The notes under the pieces: model-generated
What the model was told of the DNA's origin: nothing
Seen by the model: only the letters and a program-made list of their open reading frames with translations
Database searches by the model: none
Assembly (NCBI RefSeq): GCF_000090795.2
Contig: NW_003546604.1
Coordinates: 1-64,000 of the forward strand
Length of the DNA: 64,000 nucleotides
Origin: Amphimedon queenslandica
Lineage: Eukaryota > Porifera > Demospongiae > Haplosclerida > Niphatidae
Direction of reading: 5' to 3'
Made by a program: the position numbers and the translations under genes
Shown: piece by piece, positions 38,101-49,131 of the stretch
Position numbering within the stretch: position 1 is the stretch's first letter
Layout of the letters: the number at the start of each line of letters is the position of its first letter

Positions 38101-40036
38101 ATAGTCACACCATAGATCTATTTGGCGGCCATTTTAGTGCGTTTTTCAGCATTCTTGACTGATTTTCTGAGGTTAAAAAGAAAGAAAGCAAAAAATCTCA
38201 TCGTGACGACCTTCATTTTTGCCTCAAGAAGAGCTACCATTTGTTTTAGAGACTTTTGTTGTTCAGGACTGGAGATTTTTGATTTATAAGTGTTTATAAT
38301 TAACCCAGCCTATATCAAGTACAGTCATTCTGTATAAGATGAACAGATGACCTTATATAAGAAATAAATCATTAAAAATGATAGTAGTAATGAAAGAAGT
38401 GTCATTTTTAAAAAAATAACAAATGAAAAAACAATTGACTACAGCTAATTAATTATTCATAAACTGTATCCCGTAACCTTAAGCAGGGAGTTTATTCGAG
38501 CAAATACATGTATGTATACTGTACTTTATTTTTTGTTATTTTTACCTGCATGATTCAAATAAATAAATAATAAAAAACAAACAAATAAATAAATAAACAG
38601 TAATCAAAATTTGAGTATGAGCCAAAGTGGAAAGAGAAAGGGGAATAAATTACTATATACTAAGAAGTTCATTTTTAATTTGTATTACATGTACATGTAA
38701 ATCCTATACTCATTTCATTGCTTTATGTGCATAATTATTATACAAATATGGAATTGGCTCTTGGCTTCAGCTTTTTCTTAGTAATAATCCAATTACCAGT
38801 AAATGACATTATTAATATTGAGTTTCTGTGATGCCTTAATTCATCATATTAACAATTAATCGTTCTAATTCACTAAAATTATTCACATAATGATCAATTC
38901 AACTCGAAGTTATGTACAAATTAACTATTGCTGTAGACCCATTAATAATCACTGTATATATAACTGTTTTAACCATTAGCTTAATCTTGTTACAGTTAAT
39001 GGACATAACTATGACTGTCAATGTGCAAAATTGTTAAAACTAATCGAAGTTAACATACCCACCATTCCAAAAGCGTTAAACATAAAAGTTGTTAAATGAT
39101 TTATGGGTTCACAGTACTGCAAATCTTTCGATCTACATGTATCTTTTATAGTAACAAAGATGCAATATAATACATTGCTATAGTTGTGTTGGTGCTACTG
39201 GTACTGTATAGGCTCTATATATTTTGCGGGTATAAAATTTCGGAATTCAGCTACATTTTTGTACTCACAAATAAAAATTTTTGCAATTTTTAATGCAATT
39301 ACCACACCTACTATAAAATCAGCACGCTATTTTGCGGATTTTAATTTCACAAATTTTTCCAAAACACAAAAAATCGCAAAATTGAATCCCCGCAAAATAT
39401 AATGGTCTATATCGTATCTCACCTCTCCAGCCTCATCCACGTGTTTCCTAGTCTCTTCTAGTAGGACTGACATTATGAAGGGATGGACACGAGCTACAGA
39501 GTCCAGTAACGTGTGACCTGATCTGCTGTAAGCATCACGAGCATACTCCTCAACCTGTGTCAACTATACAGAGGACAAATACATGTAATAATAATAATAA
39601 TATTAAACTATTGTTATTATTATTTTTATCTTTTGTTCTTATAATAAATCCTACTTAGTAACGCTACTGCGTTACTAGTAATGATAATACTAATAATAAT
39701 GTTTAATTAATCACTATTATAATTAATTTCTTATTTGTACTCAGTTCAAAGTGTCATAGATGGCACACTGACAATCCCTAAATAGAAGCCTTTTTCATAA
39801 AAGCTTGTCTCAATCAGAAGCCACGGGCCAAAAGATAAGGCTATACATATACATGTACATGCCCTAAGAAAATACAACAGTGCGTAAATGTACATACAGA
39901 TACATGTACATACATGTACATGTACATCAAATATAGATCACTCAAACGGAATCCTTTGTCCAAATTAAAAATGAAATAAAAACAATGGCTTCTATTGAGA
40001 ATATATTACAGTACCCAAAACTGCAGCACTGGTACA

Positions 40037-40084
<48 letters not shown>

Positions 40085-43000
40085 TACTTGGAATATTTCT
40101 TGTGCTACAAAATTAATAAATTCTTTTTCCTCTTCCTTCTCTCCATCTCTGGATCTGGCCATGTTGACAAATGTTGTTAGTAAAAATATAACCTCAGAAG
40201 TAAAGGTCTTCATTAGGATATCAACAAACTTCGCATGACATAAAGACCCTAAGAAGAAATAATAAATAAATATAGTCACCATAAATAGTTTAATAATACA
40301 TGTAAGAATTACATGTACATGTACATACAGTATACTAGACAAAGTAAAATGTAAGTAGCAAACCTCAGCTACTATGTAGCAATGCATTTATATAGGGCAC
40401 TGGAGCTTTCAAAGGCTAAGATATATCCAGTACAATCTTAATTACATGTACATGTATATAATACATGTACAGTTACTGCTTTTATCCAAAGGGCTGGCAT
40501 GAGTCATGGGATTTGTCAGAGGCATAAAGCTCATATCTTTCTAAAAAACTTAGGCAACTTCTATGCTCATAACTGGAAAATTATTTGTTGGAAACAGCTT
40601 AGACTTTCTACATAGCATAAGGACATCAATATGTATCAGAAAATGTAATAAAAAATGAAGATATTCTCTCCAAGTCATTTTAAGAGGGATGCCAAAACAT
40701 CACATCAAACCCTACATGTATTTCTGTCTTTACATCAATACAGTACAACAAATGTATACATGTACATATTATATTATACTAAATATTACCTCTAATAGAT
40801 TGTATAATGTCAGGTACATTCTCTGGTATTAGATCAAGGTCAGTTCTATCCATTAGTACACTGCCCCTCCTCTCCCTCCCATCATTACCAGTGTCCCTAT
40901 GTGATGCCACCTGATAGTGGTAGAGTGTCCACAGTATCTTCCATAGTGTGAGTCCTGATATTGAACCATAGGGCATGTCTGCCATGAACTGCCATGCACC
41001 CAATCTTAGAAGTAAAGAGAAAAAAAATGAATGTCAATAAGTTAATCTACATGTACTTATGTATTTACACAAGTAATATCTTGCTCTCTTTTCCTTCACC
41101 CCCCCTCTCTCTCTCCCTCCCTTTTTCCCTCTCTCTCCCTCCCTCCCCCTCTCCTTTTCTCCCTCCCTCCCCCTCTCCTTTTCTCCCTCCCTCCCTCTCC
41201 CTCCCTCTCTCTCTCTCTTCCCTTTTTTCCTAATTCCTTCTCTCTCTAATTTTCTCTCCCTCCCTCCCCCTCACTTATGAGCTGTTAGTATCCATTGTGT
41301 AGCTCTCAATACAAACTGATCAAACTCTATCTGGAGTCTCTCCAACGAGTACCTAAGTACAGGGTCTTCCCCACTGGGCATGCAACTCATAGTGTCCCCA
41401 GCCGACAGTTTCAATGCTTTATAAGAGGACCAGTGATCGGCCACATATTGCACTGTCTGTCGTATGGTTCTTCCAACTTGCTTGATGAACTCTTTGTACG
41501 AAGAGTGTCTCAATATTGAGAATATGCGACCAAACAAGCGAATGAGACAAGTGCAGAATGAGATGAACTGTAACATTTGGTAGCTGCTTATGTGCGAGAT
41601 TGCATACTGACCTGGGAAAGGAGGCAGAGAGAGGTACTGTAATATTGATACTTAATTTTATTAAAATAGGAATCAAGCTTTATGTATTAAAATCTTCATG
41701 TTTACAAACACAGATCAAGTATGTACTATATGTTCCAAATGTGTTTGACTGTGTGCAAACTTAAATTCTGTGCATCATACTTTGGTACACTACAATTAAA
41801 ATATTCACTTTATATATAATATATGTACATGTACATCACAGGAAAATACATGTAACACACATATAACAATAATTAATGCATGAATAAAAAAATATAATCA
41901 TAAATGTACATGTACATGTAGATCCTTGTTTACCTTCTCTGGCGTTAAGTAAACATTTAAATACGTCAGTTATGGGGAACTGGTCGAGTATTGATATGAA
42001 GTCGGACTCATTCAACATCAAGTGATGTACCTCATCACTAGCACTGGAATCCTATAGGAGAGACACATGTAGAGAGGATAAGGATGCACATGTTGCACAT
42101 GTACATGTACATGTGCATGTCAGAGATGGGGTAATATGTAATAATAGTAATGTATAGTGCAAAATTTTCGAGGGCTGTAAATTTTGCAAATTTCGAAATT
42201 TTTTGAAGATTCAATATTTGCCCAAATTACTTCCACAAAAATCAAATTGCTACAAAACAAGATAGCAGGTGACATAAATTCGCAAAAAATAAATTGCAAA
42301 ATAAATTTTTAGGCAAATTCACAAAATTTATAGCTCTTGAAAATTTTGCACTGTACAGAATAGTAATCGAGATACAGTGGACTGAAATAGTAATTTGATA
42401 GTACCGGTCATAACAAGCTATATTTTTACAAGTAATACAGTGATGGAAATATAATCTTTTTGTCTGTAATCGACACCATTCCTGGTACATGTGCATGTGC
42501 ATATAAAGTGAAGTATTTTTGCTATAATATAAGAAGAGGAAACAGGATACAGTGGACACAGGTGAGTGAAATTACTAATAATGTGTAAATAAAGAGGATA
42601 TTACATAATACAACAAATTAATACACACAATAAGATAATAATCATTAACGTATATCACATATCATTCTTGATAATGAAACACAACATGTATCACTTTAAC
42701 ATGTACATGTACATGTACATGTATATACTCTAACATAGAGAGATAGTGTAACTAGATATGTATGCATAGTGCACGTGTATGTGTGTGTGTGTGCGTGTGT
42801 GTACGTGTGTGTGTGTGTGTGTACGTGTGTGTGGAGTAAAGGAAGTGCCAATGATACTGCTGTAATTGATATTAGTAAGAAATAATCAATTAGCACGAAA
42901 CAAACAAACACATGATATATGTACACGTATGTAACAAAAACTTATGTCTATACTGTGTTATTTTAAATCATTGTTTTGTATTATAAATATAACCTTAGTC

Positions 43001-43163
43001 ATTACTACATCATATTGCATCACATTACATCATCACCAGACTATATTGAAATTCATTGAGGAATGGAACTAAGGAATTAACCCTAAGACACAACACAACA
43101 CTACTAAATACAAGTAATAATAATAACATTGATGATCCTGATAAAATAATAATAATAATAATG

Positions 43164-43215
<52 letters not shown>

Positions 43216-45682
43216 TAATAGTTAATACATACAGATATGCTACATGCAAATACATGCACAACTGTCTACATAGTGTATACTTATAACATAATACTGTATA
43301 GTAGTGGGGAATTAATACATGTATTAATTGCAGTGATTATCCACCAACACAACTTTGCTTCATTCTGAGCAATTTCAGTGACACTTAATTGGCTGCTAAA
43401 TTGCTAACATTATAAATCCAGCAATTAGAATTTTTTAGCAAAAAATTGTCAAATTTTGTATAACTCTATCCAATATTTCTGGTTGCATGGTAAATACCCA
43501 ATAAATAATTAAATAAAACAATAAATAAAATTCTGTCTACCTGCCCTTCATCTTCCTCCACAAAGGTCCAAGGTTGTGATTCCTGTCTATCCACACCCTC
43601 TCCTCCTCCTCCTCCTCCTGTCGCTGGCCGAGGGGAAGAAAAGAAAGAGAGGAACTCCTCCCTCCCGCTAAATACATGTACATGTATGCATGTAGAGAAT
43701 TAGTCATAACACGTGATAGCTAGTACATGCAACTAAACTGCACTAATGTATTATAGAATGCCACAAGGTTTTGGCATGAATTAATCTTATTTACATGTAC
43801 ATGTATGTATAATTATAGGTTTTGGTATAAATTAATCTTATTTAAAATTATTATTTTCCATAAAATCAAATGGCAATACATGTCAGTATGTACTATGTAC
43901 ATGTACATGTGATTAAAAGGAGTGATTCCATTTTATTATTAACATACATTATAGGTTGGAATAATGTGGAGAGCATTGTGATCCAGTGATCAATGATGGG
44001 ACCGTCCCACGTGTAATCCTGGGACGATAGCTTCCATTCCATAGAAACACCATTTCCTAATTCAATAAATAAATAAATTAATAAATAATTAATTAATTAA
44101 TCACAATGCTACATGTACATGGCACATTTCTATTAAAATTCAGTAAGTAAATATGGGCATTGACAGAGTTAATTAAAAAAAAAAAAATGAAAAATTTAAG
44201 TGTTAAATAAAGAGAAAAAAAAGTCTGCGACACTGGCGATTCCTAGGCGGTCACCCATCCAAGTACTAAGCCGGCCCGACGTTGCTTAACTTCAGTGTTC
44301 AGATGGGAACTGGTGCTTTCAACGTGGTATGGCCGCAGACATTAGCTGCTTCATTTCTTGGGAATAAATACATTATTATAAAAGGCTTGGACTACATTGT
44401 ATATGTACCCCAGACTATCAACAAAGTCTCTGTTTTTTAAACTACTACTCAACCAGAAAAAAATACAGAAGAACATCTCTTAATGGACACTTTCTATAGC
44501 ATACACCTCCATTTAATGGACAGCACCTAGTGTACCAAATTACATTCCTTACTGTATAAATTAACCTCTACATAAAGGACACCTCTGTATAACAGAGACA
44601 CTTTCTTGTCCCAAAATGTCCATTATACAGAGGCTAATATCATCTCAAACTTTCCCACTATACACCTATACATATTATATACACTTATATTGGAGAGACT
44701 AAAATTTGGCAAATTGCTAAACTTTGGTGATTGGTGAATTTTTGGCAACGTGCGCATGCGTATAATGGCTCAAAATGGCAGATTCTCATTTTGGCGAATG
44801 GCTATCAAAATGCCAAATTCAATTCCTCCAAAACTTCCTGTATAAGGTAGTATAAGGGCAGATGATACAGAATATCTAAAAAAAGGTTCTTACTGTCATG
44901 ATTATTGTTATTTTGTCTCACGACTCCTTTATATTGCAGAGGTGATAAAGGTTGGATATAACCAATGGCCCATTGGCCCACACCAGGGGGACACCTCAAT
45001 ATGTGATTAAGAACAAACTGGTGATCTGGTAAGGAAGCAACCCTCAACAACGCTGCTATCTAATAATAAATAAATAAATAATAAACAAAAATATCTACAC
45101 TTGTAATTAGATAAGTGGAAGGCACTATATGCATATACAGCATTGAGGACAGTATAATGCAGTAAACATGTGTACATGTACATTATACATACATGTATAT
45201 ATTAATGCAAAAGGATTAAGTGTACTTAATGTACATGTATGTATGCACTTTGGGAACATACAAGTATAGTTACATTAATGAGCTTAAATATGTACACACA
45301 ATGTCACACATTTAAAAAACACACTCAATAAAAGTAAACAAAAACAGTTAGCTCTAATGCTGCAGTACATGTACACAGAAGTAGCTATAGCTCACTAGTG
45401 TATTGAGCCAGTTGCGACAGCTTGATGTAAACTGTTGGTCTCTGGATGGCCTTCTCTCAAATATGAACAAGACTGATATACAGGATCTTAACTCATAAGT
45501 GTAATCATCCATTGAACCAGGGGGTACATATGGGATATAACCTTTAGAGGGGAAAGGAGGGAGAGAGGGAGAGAGAGGGAGAGAGAGAGGGAGGGAGAGG
45601 GAGAGAGAGGGAGGGAGAGAGAGAGGGAGAGGGAGAGGGAGAGAGAGGGAGAGGGAGAGAGAGGGAGGGAGAGAGAGAGGGA

Positions 45683-45738
<56 letters not shown>

Positions 45739-46027
45739 TATTGATGTAGGAATTTAAGATATGAATTGTACATTATGATAAAAATTAAGGCTCAGGATAA
45801 ATTAAAGGGTGGGAGAGAGAAAAGAATGAAGAGGATAGAGTAGGAGTGAGAGAGGAGAGGGAGGACAAAAGCATAAAATAAAGGAGATACAAATGAGTGA
45901 GCAGCAACAAAGCAAACACCAATTAGTATCACTGTTCCTCATTCACTAGAATCACTACCAGCAATCATGCATGTGAACAAACACATAAGCAAAGACATAA
46001 AAATAATTAAGAAAACATAGACATATC

Positions 46028-46084
<57 letters not shown>

Positions 46085-46900
46085 TGTTGTTGTTGTTTAC
46101 CTGTGATAGGAGCTGTCTGTGGCATATCAGCTAATTCTGGCATAGAGTTGATTAACTGGTGAATGTAAAACTCAACGTGTATGTAAGCTAATTGTGCAGA
46201 GTAGGATAACATGGTGTACTCCTGGAGGAACAGAAAACAACAATAACAAGAAGGAAATAAAAATAGAGGGAAAAGGAGATAGTGTACAAGATGATTTATT
46301 GGCAAGAGTACTATTTGGATAATTTGCCTGTGGAAGTTAATTGGTGAATTTTACATTGGCGATTTTGTGCCACGTGCCATTGAGCATGCTCAAATTAAAA
46401 CAAAATGGCAGATTTTATATTGGTGATTTCTTCATAAAACCACCAATTGCCAATATTAATTCCTCACTGATAAATCATCTTGTACGGTACATAAAGTAAA
46501 TAATAATATCAATCCTTTAATTTCTCTTAATGTATATACATGTGTATAATGTACATGCAGTATACCTCTTGTAAAGCAGTTTTTATTGATTTGAGATTAT
46601 CTTCAGTTCTAAAAACAGCATCAGCATCAAGCTGAGCAAACTTATGTGAGTGACTGTGACTAATGCTCTTGCCATCTGCACACCTTCCCTAAAATAAATA
46701 AATAAAAATAATAATAATAATAAATAAATAATAACAGTAATAATAACCTACCCCTAACTTAATTTTATCTATTGTGAACATTCAGCATTGTATGACTTAA
46801 ATTATTTTATTGTATTTTTATTTGCCTCAACTCTTTTGTCTTTTTCTCTCATTTATTATTATTATTATTAACAGTAATAATAATAATAATGATAATGATA

Positions 46901-46947
<47 letters not shown>

Positions 46948-49092
46948 TAATAATAATAATAAATAATATGATTTCCTCTTTCAACTCTAATTCTTCCTAC
47001 TTTGTAATAACAAGATAATAATAATAACAACGATAAGAATACAAGTATTAGTATTACATGCCCATGCATGGGGCATGGGGCATGTCTGCTGTACAACTAC
47101 ATCAAGACATGTGTGTAAAAATGCAGACACAATGAGATCACAAAAGGTAACAATGAAACCTATTCCTCTCTCACCCTCCCCCTCCCTCCCTCTCTCTCAT
47201 TTATAGTACATGTACATATACTGACAGACATATGCATGTACATACTGATATGATTAATTAATTAAATTAATTGTATAAGTTATTGTTATTGCATTAGAAT
47301 TATTACATTAGAACTGATTCTCTTGTCGGTAATGGTCCATATCATATCATTGTTCTTTGAATAATCCTTTTTTAAATTCTGAAAGAGGGAGAGAGAGGGA
47401 GGGAGGGAGGGAGGGAGGGGGGAGGTAGGGAGGGGGGAGGTAGGGAGGAGGGAGGGAGGGAGAGAGGGAGGGAGGGAGAGAGAGAGAAAGGGAGAGAGAT
47501 GGGAAGCATAAATATAAATAATTATACATAAATGTTTATACCTGTAGCTTTCCTTCAGCCGCTTTTGAAGACAGTCTTGCTTTCAAGTATTGTTTCAATA
47601 GCTCATACAGAGGATGGCTATCCTGTTGACTTTCCTAATAAACAAATGGACATGCCAGCAAATTTAGCATTTCCAAATAAACTACAATTGAAAGAATCAC
47701 TCCCTAAATATATAGAGGAACTTCTGGATAAACTTTGGAATTCATCATTTTTCATTATAGACACACTATACAGAATCTTATACTTTACAATTCTTTCATT
47801 TTGTTTCGAGTTTCAATGTATGTAAGTTCAGAACACACACAACTATACATACTGCATTAGATCAATGGACTAGCTGCTACAATGGCTTTACTTTAGAGCC
47901 AAAACCAGGCACATGTACATGCATGTACATATACATGTAATATACTCATGTATCTCAATGCATTTATACACAATTATACACAGGTATAATGTACATGTAT
48001 GCTAGCTGCCTCCTGTGTACATGTACGTGTACATGTACATTGATTGCTTACTTTGATGAAGTTATCAATAAATTCTGTATTAGCTCCTAACTGTGGGTTA
48101 GGATACAGAAGAGAGAGATCTTCTTCAGAGTAAGGAATTAACACTGACTCTGTCACTGATGAAGCTGAGAGAGAGAGAGGGGGGGAGAGGGAGGGAGTTA
48201 AGTGAATGCAGGAAGGAGTGAGCTGGTCATTTAAAAATTAAAATTCCAAACACAATCAGTAACAAGAACAAAACTGCAAACATAAAAATGCAAGGAAACG
48301 AAACAAAAAGCAACAAAATAATTAAATTTACTACTACACAAATCACACACACAATTGAGTTACATGAATGCAACAAATAACACAAGGGCATATTACATAC
48401 ATACCAATCCACAAAAACACAAAGTTATGTTACCTGCTATAAGGCTATCCAGTGTAGGGTACATCAGAGTAGGGGGAGCAGTAGGCAATACAGTCTCTTC
48501 ACTAGGAGGTGCAAATACAGCTGGTTCTTCCAATACCTCTTCTACAGCTACAGTAGTAGTATTTACATTCTGTACATGTACATGTGCCCCGGTATCTACA
48601 TGTATTTCAGTATTAGCTTCAATATTAGATTCGTTTTCTACTGTGGTAGCTCCTTCATTGCTTAGTACATCACTGGTGGTAGTAGGAGGAGGTGCTTCAG
48701 GTGTGATGTCAACTAGCAATGGAACATTATCAACTCTTACTCCATCACTAGCAGTCTCAATGGTCAATTCATTAGTTAACTGAATGGCATCCGGTAAAAC
48801 ATCAACAGAATCTTTGCAATGTTCCTCGGGCAAATTCTCAAGATTTTGTTGAGTTTGATTCGGTGCAACATCGAACTGGATCAGATCATCATCACCTTCA
48901 TTAGTGGTAGCAGTAGCCACTACTGGCTCCTGTACTACTGGTTCTTGTATTGCTGGTTCTTGTACTACTGGTGGGGTTGACTCATCAAATATATCAATGA
49001 CTGGTAGAGTAGGCAGATCAGGAGGCGACAGGAGAGAGGGAGAGGAAGGAGGAAGAACATGATGGGTACCAGTGGACTCTGAATCATTAGTC

Positions 49093-49131
<39 letters not shown>

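Larger units (their letters stand above)
37602..38515. mobile_element. Outer TIR element with another element nested in it
   Basis: GTATTTGCTCGATTAAACGC at the left; the right end reversed reads GTATTTGCTCGAATAAACTC. The left arm holds a tRNA-like stretch. Most of the body is a second element (37831-38480), so the outer one was only about 260 bp before insertion. Confidence 0.75.

Noticed and set aside
47532-47825. 97-codon + strand frame
   Set aside because: It overlaps EPG5 exon 5 in antisense and continues into intron; no family likeness or splice support.
48355-48783. 142-codon + strand Ser/Thr/Val frame
   Set aside because: Antisense shadow of EPG5 exon 3, which is open on the minus strand with good splice borders.
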